5,398 bases of DNA from an uncultured Prevotella sp. (GCA_900770515.1 CAAHDP010000311.1:1-5398); one strand, 5' to 3'; counted from the stretch's first letter, positions 1 through 5,398 are shown. Program-made: numbers and translations. Notes: a model not told the origin generated them from the sequence alone.

Positions 1-351
1 ACCGTGGATGGCATGTTCGAAGAGCAGAGTGCTCCTCAGACCATGGGCGACCGCCAGGGCTTGCGCCAGTTGACACTCGACAACAACAGCACGAAGTTGC
101 AGATTACCACCGAGGGCATGGTAGCCTTCTCGTTGTCTCACTTCGATGATGCCCAGTTCAACTACGACGTATTCTATGGTGGCAAGCATCCTTACGACCT
201 GGTACGCTCTGACCAGATTTTCGCTCACTTCGATTTCTGGCAGCGTGGCATCGGTAACCGCAGTTGTGGTGGTGACTCTTGTCTGCCACAGTACATGACT
301 CCGACAGGAGCTCATGAGTTCACCTTGCGCTTCACCCCAATGGCGAAATAA
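1..351 (+). CDS. Glycoside hydrolase family 2 / beta-galactosidase, C-terminal end (5' partial)
   Basis: The reading frame is open from the first base, so this is the last 116 codons of a longer gene; the GTG at position 4 is an internal valine and not a start. The residues match the C-terminal beta-sandwich domain of LacZ-type GH2 enzymes (Bgal small chain). There is a 'DRQGLRQLTL' strand near residues 17-26. After it comes an 'AHFDFWQRGIGNRSCGGDSC' block at about 75-94, the counterpart of the family's D-x-x-Q-x-GVGGDxSWG signature, and then a final 'HEFTLRFTP' strand. In GH2 enzymes the catalytic glutamates lie in the central TIM barrel, which is outside this window, so activity and substrate cannot be judged. 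In gut Bacteroidales such enzymes usually act on galactosides from diet or host glycans in the periplasm; the signal peptide would also be upstream. The gene ends 14 bases before a strong hairpin terminator and converges with the ribD transcript. Confidence 0.85.
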   Translation, partial: TVDGMFEEQSAPQTMGDRQGLRQLTLDNNSTKLQITTEGMVAFSLSHFDDAQFNYDVFYGGKHPYDLVRSDQIFAHFDFWQRGIGNRSCGGDSCLPQYMTPTGAHEFTLRFTPMAK

Positions 352-365
352 AGGAAATAAAGAAT

Positions 366-425
366 AAGATATAAAAAAGGTGGGTGTTACACGAATTGTT
401 GTAGCACCCACCTTTTTTATATCTT
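366..425. terminator. Bidirectional intrinsic terminator between convergent genes
   Basis: Bases 366-391 pair with 400-425 to form a stem of about 26 bp with one G-U pair (387/404) and an 8-base loop. The core is GGTGGGTG (379-386) against CACCCACC (405-412). It is flanked by A6 (373-378) and T6 (413-418), so each strand's RNA has a GC-rich hairpin followed by a U-run. It starts 14 bases after the GH2 stop codon on the plus strand and 17 bases after the stop of the small ORF on the minus strand. That placement is what a shared terminator for two convergent transcripts would need. Function is inferred from structure. Confidence 0.93.
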
Positions 426-442
426 GTCTTATGCCTGAATGT

Positions 443-601
443 TTAGTAATCCTGGATGTAGCCCTTGGTAAACATGTCATACGATAGGGCTTCCAGCTCA
501 GCGAGCGTCATGTGCTCCACGGCATGCTCTATCTTGCGAATCAACTCGTCTCGCTTGAAATCGTCGTTATCGCTCAGGCGCGATGTAAATCTATTGCTCA
601 T
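443..601 (-). CDS. Small hypothetical protein, 52 residues, translationally coupled to ribD
   Basis: This short ORF reads from ATG at 601-599 to TAA at 445-443. The protein begins MSNRFTSRLS and ends KGYIQDY. Its ATG overlaps the ribD TGA as ATGA (601-598), an arrangement typical of translational coupling, and its stop lies 17 bases before the shared terminator, so it neatly fills the space left in the ribD transcript. The protein is strongly charged, has no cysteine, and shows no signal peptide or membrane segment. Residues about 15-46 look helical, with alternating charged and hydrophobic residues (for example DELIRKIEHAVEH then LAELEALSYDMF). I do not recognise a family and assign no function. 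Co-transcription with ribD is inferred from the overlap. It could still be a fortuitous ORF, but the exact fit between ribD and the terminator argues that it is real. Confidence 0.68.
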   Translation of the reverse strand: MSNRFTSRLSDNDDFKRDELIRKIEHAVEHMTLAELEALSYDMFTKGYIQDY

Positions 602-1635
602 ACTCGTTCGTAATTATTTATAATATTATTATCATACGCCTCATGGTTGATTAACCGGATGTTATGAGGAAGCTTTGGTGCTGCTGTTCCGGCAGTTACC
701 ACGTTTTCCACAGATGTGGATAAAGATGTTTCTACCCTGATTTCATCCCATAATCCGGCATCGAGGAAAGCCTGATGGGTGATGGCGCCACCTTCTACTA
801 TCAGCGACTGCACCTTATTATTATATAAGTACTGCATCATCTGCTTCAACACCTCTTCCTTGCCTTTAGAGAAATCCAAGCCCTCGAAACAAGGATGATG
901 GCGGTCGATGACCAGTCGCATCGGGTCCTTGCCGCTCCAGTCTCTTACGTTGAGCTGGCTGTGGTCACGTTCATCGGTGATTCTACCCACCAGGATGGCA
1001 TCGTTCTCGGCACGGAGCTTGTGCGAAAGCATCTTGGTGAATGGCGTAGAAATCGCCATGCCCTGAAAATTATTATCCAGAAAGCCATTCGCCGTCTGCG
1101 CCCATTTCAGGATGACGTATGGTCGTTGATGGGTATTGAAGGTGATGAAACGCTTGTTCAGTTCGAGGCATTCCGCCTCCAGAACACCCACCGTTACTTC
1201 AATGCCTGCCTCACGAATCTTCTGGATGCCACGTCCATGCACCTTGGCAAAAGGATCCACGCAGCCACAGACGCATCTCTTCACACCTTTTCTTACGATA
1301 AGGTCGGCGCAAGGAGGCGTCTTGCCATAATGTGAACAGGGTTCGAGACTTACATAGATGGTGGCATCCTTTAAAAGATGCTCATCCTCAGGCTTCACCG
1401 ATGCAAAGGCATTCACCTCGGCATGACCCTCGCCACAACGCACATGATAGCCTTCGCCTATGATTCTGCCCTCGCTGCTCACGATGACGGCGCCCACCAT
1501 AGGATTAGGCTTCGCATTCTGTCTGCCGTTCTTCGCCAACTGCAGGCAGCGGCGCATGAACATTTCATCAATCTCCTGCTGAGAGAGCGGCTCTCCCGTC
1601 TTCGGATCCAGAAAAGATACTTTATTTTGTTCCAT
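598..1635 (-). CDS. ribD: RibD, bifunctional riboflavin biosynthesis deaminase/reductase
   Basis: RibD is cytoplasmic and carries out two successive steps of riboflavin synthesis: deamination of the diaminohydroxyphosphoribosylaminopyrimidine, then NADPH-dependent reduction of the ribosyl side chain. Numbering from ATG 1635 (345 residues), the N-terminal half is a zinc cytidine-deaminase-type domain. It has 'NPMVGAV' near 44-50, HAE at 71-73 and PC...GKTPPC with zinc cysteines C100 and C109. The C-terminal half, from about 172, is the reductase: 'ILKWAQTANG', 'VGRITDERD', 'LVID' at 241-244, 'VEGGA' at 280-284 and 'LDAGLWDEIRV' at 291-301. The frame extends to a GTG at 1665, but ATG 1635, preceded by AGAAGAAAAG, is a more usual start; ATG 1563, just before the conserved FMRRCLQLA, is also possible. 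The reductase looks compact: few residues separate LVID from the LDFS that precedes the last helix. The family motif DxPxL reads DHSQL here. No FMN riboswitch fits in the 87-bp gap to prmC. A weak minus-strand promoter box may be TTGATTTG (1701-1694). Confidence 0.95.
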   Translation of the reverse strand: MEQNKVSFLDPKTGEPLSQQEIDEMFMRRCLQLAKNGRQNAKPNPMVGAVIVSSEGRIIGEGYHVRCGEGHAEVNAFASVKPEDEHLLKDATIYVSLEPCSHYGKTPPCADLIVRKGVKRCVCGCVDPFAKVHGRGIQKIREAGIEVTVGVLEAECLELNKRFITFNTHQRPYVILKWAQTANGFLDNNFQGMAISTPFTKMLSHKLRAENDAILVGRITDERDHSQLNVRDWSGKDPMRLVIDRHHPCFEGLDFSKGKEEVLKQMMQYLYNNKVQSLIVEGGAITHQAFLDAGLWDEIRVETSLSTSVENVVTAGTAAPKLPHNIRLINHEAYDNNIINNYERV

Positions 1636-1681
1636 AATCAACTTTTCTTCTGTTTTTTTACTCACTTTCGATAAAATGTCG

Positions 1682-1689
1682 TATCTTTG
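1682..1689 (+). promoter_or_regulatory. Bacteroidetes-type -7 promoter element upstream of prmC
   Basis: TATCTTTG matches the Bacteroidetes primary sigma -7 consensus TAnnTTTG exactly. A T-rich stretch (1652-1659) sits where the loose TTTG -33 element would be expected. Transcription would start a few bases downstream, giving a leader of about 30 bases before ATG 1723. Because the box covers the TTG at 1687 that would open a longer prmC frame, it supports ATG 1723 as the real start. This is a consensus match and no start site has been mapped. Confidence 0.65.
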
Positions 1690-1722
1690 CTCTCAAATCA
1701 AATAGCAATAAGCAATATCAAG

Positions 1723-2628
1723 ATGAAAACGTACCAAGAGTTTTGGCAATCCCTCACCCCACTCTATGATGCTGGCGAAGCGCAGGCTATCGTCCGCACC
1801 GTGCTTGATGTGGAGTACGGAATGACTCTGACCGACATAATCTGCGGCAAAGTTAATGAATTATCTTCAGACGAAGAAAGAAATCTGGAAGAAATTATCA
1901 CAAGACTGCAAAATGGCGAGCCTGTGCAGTATGTTTTGGGCGAAGCCGACTTTGCCGGGAGAACCTTTCATGTGGAGCCGGGCGTACTGATTCCAAGACC
2001 CGAAACGGCAGAACTCTGCCAATGGATAGAGGAGGATGTTTCATCTCTGGAGGCAGATGAAAGGAAGCAAATTCTTGATATTTGCACAGGATCCGGCTGC
2101 ATCGCCATCACTTTAGGATTGACCATTCCAAATTCTGAAGTTACGGGATGGGATATTTCGGAAGATGCCCTCCGCATTGCACAGGGGAACGTGGAAATGC
2201 TGAAGGCTGGGAACGTTAGAATAGAGTATCAGGATGCCTTGATGTTGCCGAAAGCAGAGGAAGCAGAGGAAGCAGCAGAGATATCTGAAGCAACAAAATC
2301 AGAATCATCTCTTTCTAAAGGCTGGAATGTCATCGTGAGCAATCCTCCCTATATCTGTGAAAAGGAGAAAGCGGATATGGAAAAGAATGTGCTGGAGCAC
2401 GAACCGAGCATCGCCCTCTTCGTTCCTGATGAAGATCCGCTGAAGTTCTATCGTGCCATCGCTGAATATGCATCATCTGCTCTCAAACCCGAAGGAGCAT
2501 TATACTTCGAAATCAATCCTATCTACGAGAAGGAGACCAGGGAAATGCTGCAAAGTCTTGGCTTCAAGGATATTGAAACCAAAGAAGATGCTTTCGGAAA
2601 GAAGAGAATGATGAAAGCAAAGAAATAA
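1723..2628 (+). CDS. prmC: PrmC, peptide chain release factor N5-glutamine methyltransferase
   Basis: PrmC (HemK) methylates the glutamine of the GGQ motif in release factors RF1 and RF2 using S-adenosylmethionine, which improves translation termination. The protein from ATG 1723 has 301 residues. An N-terminal helical RF-binding domain (about 1-75) leads into 'GEPVQYVLGEADFAGRTF' (65-82) and 'VLIPRPETAEL' (88-98). The SAM-binding loop 'DICTGSGCIAI' is at 119-129 and the acidic 'WDIS' at 143-146. The catalytic NPPY motif is at 207-210, with the usual preceding 'VIVS'. Between strands, residues about 176-199 form a Glu/Ala/Ser/Lys-rich insert encoded by short DNA repeats. The frame opens earlier at a TTG (1687), but that lies in the promoter box. 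recX follows after 18 bases, so prmC, recX and comF probably form one operon. The identification is secure. Confidence 0.97.
   Translation: MKTYQEFWQSLTPLYDAGEAQAIVRTVLDVEYGMTLTDIICGKVNELSSDEERNLEEIITRLQNGEPVQYVLGEADFAGRTFHVEPGVLIPRPETAELCQWIEEDVSSLEADERKQILDICTGSGCIAITLGLTIPNSEVTGWDISEDALRIAQGNVEMLKAGNVRIEYQDALMLPKAEEAEEAAEISEATKSESSLSKGWNVIVSNPPYICEKEKADMEKNVLEHEPSIALFVPDEDPLKFYRAIAEYASSALKPEGALYFEINPIYEKETREMLQSLGFKDIETKEDAFGKKRMMKAKK
2252..2280 (+). repeat. Short tandem repeat of about 9 bp inside prmC
   Basis: The unit AAGCAGAGG occurs at 2252-2260 and 2261-2269, followed by the variant AAGCAGCAGAG at 2270-2280. In frame it encodes AEE-AEE-AAE. The unit is a multiple of three, so gain or loss of copies would leave the frame intact. 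It starts the low-complexity insert ahead of the PrmC NPPY motif. Confidence 0.8.
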
Positions 2629-2646
2629 AATAAAATTAAATGCATT

Positions 2647-3174
2647 ATGGAATATTACAACAAGCCCAAGCGCCCCAAGAAGCCGATGACAGAGCAGCAG
2701 GCTCTGCTGAAGCTCACCACCCTCTGCACACAAGCCGAACATTGCTCGCAGGAGATGATCGACAAGATGAAGAAGTGGGAACTGCCCGAGGATACCATCG
2801 CCCGAAACATGGAATTCCTGACCCAGAAAAAGTTCATCGACGACGAGCGCTTTGCCCGATTCTTCATCAACGACAAGATAAAGTACAACAAATGGGGACG
2901 CCGCAAGGTGGAACAGGCCCTCTGGATGAAGCATATCCCGAAGGAAATCTCCGACCCCATCTTCGAGGAAATCGAGGACGACATGTATATGGAAACCCTC
3001 CTCCCCCTCTTGAAAAGCAAATACAAAAGCATCAAGGCTAAGAACGACTACGAGCGTTCGATGAAACTCATCCGCTTTGCCCTGGGAAGAGGCTACAGCA
3101 TGGACGTCATCCACAAGTGCATCGACAAAATGAAAGAAGAAGATCTGATAGAAGGATGCGACTCAGTATTTTAG
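2647..3174 (+). CDS. recX: RecX-family regulatory protein
   Basis: RecX proteins bind RecA and its filaments and limit recombinase and SOS co-protease activity. This 175-residue protein is within the family's usual length and is built of charged three-helix repeats. The best signature is 'FIDDERFARFFINDKI' at 63-78, followed by 'KWGRRKVEQAL' at 82-92, the typical G-x-x-[KR]-[IV] pattern, and 'RFALGRGYSMDVI' at 143-155 near the end. A Lys/Pro-rich N-terminus (6-13) precedes the first repeat. ATG 2647 has an A-rich leader without a Shine-Dalgarno sequence, which is normal for Bacteroidetes. An overlapping frame from ATG 2640 has no family features. recA is not in the window, so this recX sits apart from its partner. 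Its last 19 bases overlap the start of comF, which suggests coupled translation. Confidence 0.9.
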   Translation: MEYYNKPKRPKKPMTEQQALLKLTTLCTQAEHCSQEMIDKMKKWELPEDTIARNMEFLTQKKFIDDERFARFFINDKIKYNKWGRRKVEQALWMKHIPKEISDPIFEEIEDDMYMETLLPLLKSKYKSIKAKNDYERSMKLIRFALGRGYSMDVIHKCIDKMKEEDLIEGCDSVF

Positions 3175-3884
3175 GGAAAATCATCAACCTGCTCCTGCCC
3201 CGCTATTGTCCCGTCTGCGACAACAGACTGCTGGGCTCGGAAGAGATGCTTTGCATTAACTGCCTCAAGCACCTCCCCCTCACCATGACCTGGAGCGACC
3301 CCTACGAAAACGAGATGGCAAAGATGTTTTGGGGGCGCATCCCCATCGAGCGATGCGCCGCACTCATCTACTACAGCAGCCACTCCAAGACCAGCAATGC
3401 CATCTACCAGCTGAAATATCACCATCGTCCCGACATCGGCACCTATCTGGGCAGGCTCATCGGAAGCAAGGGACTGGAAGTCAACTTCTTTGAAGGCATC
3501 GACGCCATCATCCCCATTCCCATTACCAGGAAAAGACAACAGGAGCGAGGCTACAACCAGAGCGAGGAGATAGCCAAGGGAATACAGGAAAAAACGGGAC
3601 TCCCCATCATCACGGATGCCATCAGGCGAACTGTGTTTACAGAAAGCCAGACCCACAAAAGCAGATCTGAAAGACAGGAAAACGTAAAGCATGTGTTCCA
3701 GACATCAGCATTCTATCACGATGCCCAAGGCAAGCACCCCATCGCCAACCTTGCCGGAAAGCATCTACTCATCATCGACGACGTCTGCACCACAGGCGCC
3801 ACCCTCGTATCCTGCTGCGAAGAACTGCTCAAGGCGGGCAAGATGAAATTCAGCATCACCACCATCGGATGGACACACGATTAA
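3156..3884 (+). CDS. comF: ComF-family phosphoribosyltransferase-like protein
   Basis: ComF/ComFC proteins combine an N-terminal zinc finger with a type I phosphoribosyltransferase fold. In naturally competent bacteria they are needed for DNA uptake into the cytoplasm; the reaction they catalyse is not settled. This protein has 242 residues from ATG 3156, the usual length. A four-cysteine zinc knuckle is formed by CPVC (18-21) and CINC (33-36). 'ERGYNQSEEIA' at 130-140 and 'RTVFTESQTHKSRSERQENV' at 158-177 are family blocks. The PRPP-binding loop 'IIDDVCTTGATL' is at 206-217. The frame opens at a GTG (3117) inside recX, but ATG 3156 puts the N-terminus right before the conserved 'LLLPRYCPVC'. 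The start overlaps recX by 19 bases in another frame, with GAAGG directly before the ATG. No other competence gene is visible, so a role in transformation is only inferred. Confidence 0.92.
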   Translation: MRLSILGKIINLLLPRYCPVCDNRLLGSEEMLCINCLKHLPLTMTWSDPYENEMAKMFWGRIPIERCAALIYYSSHSKTSNAIYQLKYHHRPDIGTYLGRLIGSKGLEVNFFEGIDAIIPIPITRKRQQERGYNQSEEIAKGIQEKTGLPIITDAIRRTVFTESQTHKSRSERQENVKHVFQTSAFYHDAQGKHPIANLAGKHLLIIDDVCTTGATLVSCCEELLKAGKMKFSITTIGWTHD

Positions 3885-3911
3885 AAATCTATAATTAATA
3901 AGCCATTTATG

Positions 3912-3923
3912 ATGATTAATCAT
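3912..3923. promoter_or_regulatory. 12-bp palindrome upstream of the pyrE promoter, possible operator
   Basis: ATGATTAATCAT is a perfect palindrome, followed by a T7 run and G. It lies about 10 bases ahead of the TAnnTTTG box, overlapping where the -33 element should be, a position where a bound protein could affect transcription. A 12-bp AT-rich palindrome can arise by chance. With T7 behind it, it could also be a remnant of a weak terminator for comF, although the hairpin would have only four base pairs. No binding protein is known to me. Confidence 0.3.
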
Positions 3924-3933
3924 TTTTTTGTCG

Positions 3934-3941
3934 TACCTTTG
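3934..3941 (+). promoter_or_regulatory. Bacteroidetes-type -7 promoter element upstream of pyrE
   Basis: TACCTTTG matches the TAnnTTTG consensus exactly. The downstream leader of about 30-35 bases is very AT-rich and ends at ATG 3979. The 94-base gap after comF, the promoter box and the change in codon style together suggest that pyrE begins a new transcription unit. The -33 element is not clear; the TTTG at 3927-3930 is too close to serve. No start site has been mapped. Confidence 0.65.
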
Positions 3942-3978
3942 CAGATATAAATTATAATTATTTAATCCTTTTAGAATT

Positions 3979-4611
3979 ATGGACAAACTGAAGAAAGAAT
4001 TCGCATCTAAGTTATTGAAGGTTAAGGCTATCAAATTGCAGCCTAACGATCCATTCACATGGGCTTCTGGTTGGAAGTCACCATTTTATTGCGACAACCG
4101 CAAGACATTGTCTTTCCCAGAACTCCGCAACTATGTGAAGCTCGAACTCGTACATACCATCCTGGAGCAGTTTCCAGAGGCTGACGCAGTAGCTGGTGTT
4201 GCTACAGGTGCCATCGCACAGGGTGCATTGGTAGCCGACGAGTTGCACTTGCCTTTCGTTTACGTTCGTTCTAAACCAAAGGATCATGGTATGCAGAACC
4301 TCATCGAAGGCGAAATCGACCCTAAGGCTAAGGTTGTTGTAGTAGAAGACTTGATTTCTACCGGCGGCAGCTCACTCAAGGCAGTAGAGGCTCTCCGCAA
4401 GAACGGCAACGAGATTGTAGGTATGGTAGCTAGCTACACATACGGTTTCCCTGTAGCAGAGAAGGCATTCGCAGACGCTAACGTGAAGTTGGTTACTTTG
4501 ACTGACTACGAGCACGTAGTGGCAGAGGCTTTGGAAACAGGCTACATCAAGCAGGAAGACGTAGAGTTGCTCCACGAGTGGCGCAAGGATCCAGCTAACT
4601 GGAAGAAGTAA
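3979..4611 (+). CDS. pyrE: PyrE, orotate phosphoribosyltransferase
   Basis: PyrE joins orotate to PRPP to make orotidine 5'-monophosphate, the fifth step of pyrimidine synthesis, in the cytoplasm as a dimer. The 210 residues match the family's usual length. Visible motifs are 'FTWASGWKSPFYCDNRK' (26-42), which holds the orotate-binding region, 'GVATGAIAQGALVA' (73-86), the flexible catalytic loop 'RSKPKDHG' (97-104) with K99, K101 and H103, and the PRPP-binding loop 'VVVEDLISTGGSS' (120-132). ATG 3979 is the natural start, directly before 'MDKLKKEFASKLL'. Compared with recX and comF the gene uses more T- and A-ending codons (GCT, GTT, GTA, TTG, ACA), which may reflect stronger expression. An SRPBCC-family gene follows after 17 bases with no terminator, so the two are probably co-transcribed. 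Confidence 0.97.
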   Translation: MDKLKKEFASKLLKVKAIKLQPNDPFTWASGWKSPFYCDNRKTLSFPELRNYVKLELVHTILEQFPEADAVAGVATGAIAQGALVADELHLPFVYVRSKPKDHGMQNLIEGEIDPKAKVVVVEDLISTGGSSLKAVEALRKNGNEIVGMVASYTYGFPVAEKAFADANVKLVTLTDYEHVVAEALETGYIKQEDVELLHEWRKDPANWKK

Positions 4612-4628
4612 TTTTTGACCCATCAATA

Positions 4629-5090
4629 ATGAGTACAAGTACATTCGAAAGTAATATCAAACAGATTCCTCACAAGCAGGAATCTGTTTTTAACACTTTG
4701 AGCGACCTCAACAACCTGCAGGTGCTCAAGGACCGCTTCGAGCAGGTGAAAGACCAGATTCCTGAGGACAAGAGAAAGGAAATGGAGAAACTCAAGGACC
4801 TGAGATTCGACAGCGACAGCATCACGATCAACGCCCCAATGGTGGGCGACCTGAAGATGCGCATCATCGACAGAGATTTTCCTAAAACCATCAAATTCGA
4901 GACAGAGAACAGCCCTATCCCGTTCAACTTCTGGATTCAGCTGCTCCCTACAGGAGAATTCTCATGCAAGATGAAGCTCACCATCAAGGCAGAGCTCAAC
5001 ATGTTTATCAAGGGTATGGTGAAGAAACCATTGCAGGAAGGCATCGAGAAGATTGCAGACGCCCTGGCGATGATTCCATATCAGGATTAA
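4629..5090 (+). CDS. SRPBCC-fold family protein of unknown function
   Basis: This 153-residue protein resembles the SRPBCC (START/polyketide-cyclase-like) proteins often annotated in Bacteroidetes, which have a helix-grip fold enclosing a hydrophobic cavity. The sequence fits this: an opening strand with 'FESNIKQIP', a helical hairpin rich in Lys and Glu (about 25-57), alternating beta strands with 'SITINAPMVGDLKMRIID' (64-81), 'FWIQLLPTGEFSCKMKLTIKAEL' split over 101-123, and a long C-terminal helix (about 124-148) that would close the cavity. There is no signal peptide or membrane segment, so it is probably cytoplasmic. No catalytic motif is visible and no ligand can be named. It lies 17 bases after pyrE and 15 bases before argH without a promoter box, so it is probably an operon member. 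The family call rests on pattern resemblance and is less certain than the neighbours. Confidence 0.7.
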   Translation: MSTSTFESNIKQIPHKQESVFNTLSDLNNLQVLKDRFEQVKDQIPEDKRKEMEKLKDLRFDSDSITINAPMVGDLKMRIIDRDFPKTIKFETENSPIPFNFWIQLLPTGEFSCKMKLTIKAELNMFIKGMVKKPLQEGIEKIADALAMIPYQD

Positions 5091-5105
5091 TAAAAAGATA
5101 CAATT

Positions 5106-5398
5106 ATGGCACATAAACTTTGGGAAAAGAACTTTGAAGTAAACAAGGAAATAGAACGATTCACCGTAGGCCGCGACCGCGAGCTCGACCTCTATCTCGC
5201 CAAGTACGACGTGCTGGGAAGTATGGCACACATCACCATGCTCGAAAGCATTGGACTCCTGGAGAAGGATGAGCTTACCCAGCTCCTCGCAGAATTGAAG
5301 AATATCTACGCCATCGCCGACAAGGGCGAGTTCGTTATCGAAGACGGCGTGGAGGATGTTCATTCCCAAGTAGAACTGATGCTCACCCAGAAACTGGG
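5106..5398 (+). CDS. argH: ArgH, argininosuccinate lyase, N-terminal part (3' partial)
   Basis: ArgH splits argininosuccinate into arginine and fumarate, the last step of arginine synthesis, as a cytoplasmic homotetramer. Ninety-seven complete codons are present before the window ends. They match the family's N-terminal domain: 'KLWEKNFEVNKEIERFTVGR' (4-23) takes the place of the usual KLWGGRF opening, then 'LAKYDVLGSMAHITMLESIG' (31-50) contains the conserved D-x-x-G-S-x-A-H block, and 'GVEDVHSQVELMLTQKLG' (81-98) contains the EDxH motif involved in substrate binding. The catalytic serine loop of the superfamily lies beyond the window. The WEKNF variant in place of WGGRF is, from memory, usual for Bacteroidales ArgH. 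ATG 5106 lies 15 bases after the SRPBCC gene in an A-rich leader. Confidence 0.95.
   Translation, partial: MAHKLWEKNFEVNKEIERFTVGRDRELDLYLAKYDVLGSMAHITMLESIGLLEKDELTQLLAELKNIYAIADKGEFVIEDGVEDVHSQVELMLTQKL

Noticed and set aside
895..1335. Open frame of 146 codons on the plus strand inside ribD
   Set aside because: It lies fully antisense to the conserved deaminase and reductase coding sequence, has no recognisable motif, and is explained by codon bias on the opposite strand.
1636..1722. Possible FMN riboswitch in the ribD-prmC gap
   Set aside because: The gap is only 87 bases, and no multi-stem RFN-type structure with its conserved GC-rich blocks can be seen on either strand.
1687..1722. 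TTG-initiated extension of prmC by 12 residues
   Set aside because: The TTG is part of the TAnnTTTG promoter box, and the extra residues are not part of the family's N-terminus.
2640..3041. Plus-strand frame overlapping recX from ATG 2640
   Set aside because: It is a shifted reading of recX with no family features, while the frame from ATG 2647 gives a clear RecX protein.
2500..3114. Open frame of 204 codons on the minus strand across prmC and recX
   Set aside because: It is antisense to two secure genes, its Leu/His/Phe/Val-rich composition is typical of antisense reading, and it has no promoter box or family match.
3885..3933. Intrinsic terminator after comF
   Set aside because: The only inverted repeats are short and made almost wholly of A-T pairs; the T7 run follows a palindrome that could form only a four-pair stem, too weak to call.
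1..5398. Mobile elements, CRISPR arrays, defence systems or tRNA genes
   Set aside because: No direct-repeat array, transposase motif, terminal inverted repeats or cloverleaf pattern was seen, and almost all of the window is filled by recognised core genes.

Overview
This window looks like an ordinary, conserved stretch of a Bacteroidales chromosome, most likely from the Prevotella/Segatella group. Three things point there. The protein sequences resemble that group. The start codons have A-rich leaders with little or no Shine-Dalgarno signal. Two gene starts are preceded by a TAnnTTTG box, the -7 element of Bacteroidetes promoters. The taxon is inferred from these features and was not tested by a database search. 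I saw no mobile element, CRISPR array, rRNA or tRNA.

Layout from left to right: the 3' end of a glycoside hydrolase family 2 (beta-galactosidase type) gene runs rightward to 351. It meets a leftward pair, ribD plus a 52-residue unknown ORF at 443-601, and a very long perfect-type hairpin (366-425) lies between them and can end transcription from both sides. ribD diverges from a rightward cluster, prmC-recX-comF (1723-3884). A second promoter at about 3934 starts another rightward cluster, pyrE - SRPBCC-family protein - argH, with argH cut by the window end.

Functionally these are core genes: riboflavin synthesis (RibD), release-factor methylation (PrmC), control of RecA (RecX), a ComF-type phosphoribosyltransferase, pyrimidine synthesis (PyrE) and arginine synthesis (ArgH). 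PyrE and ArgH are linked in metabolism because both pathways draw on carbamoyl phosphate. The SRPBCC protein between them has no known role that I can assign.

The points most worth a second look are modest. They are the small ORF joined to ribD by an ATGA overlap, a seemingly shortened reductase domain in RibD, a repeat-encoded acidic insert in PrmC just before its NPPY motif, and a 12-bp palindrome just upstream of the pyrE promoter box. I do not see a clearly new biological system here.
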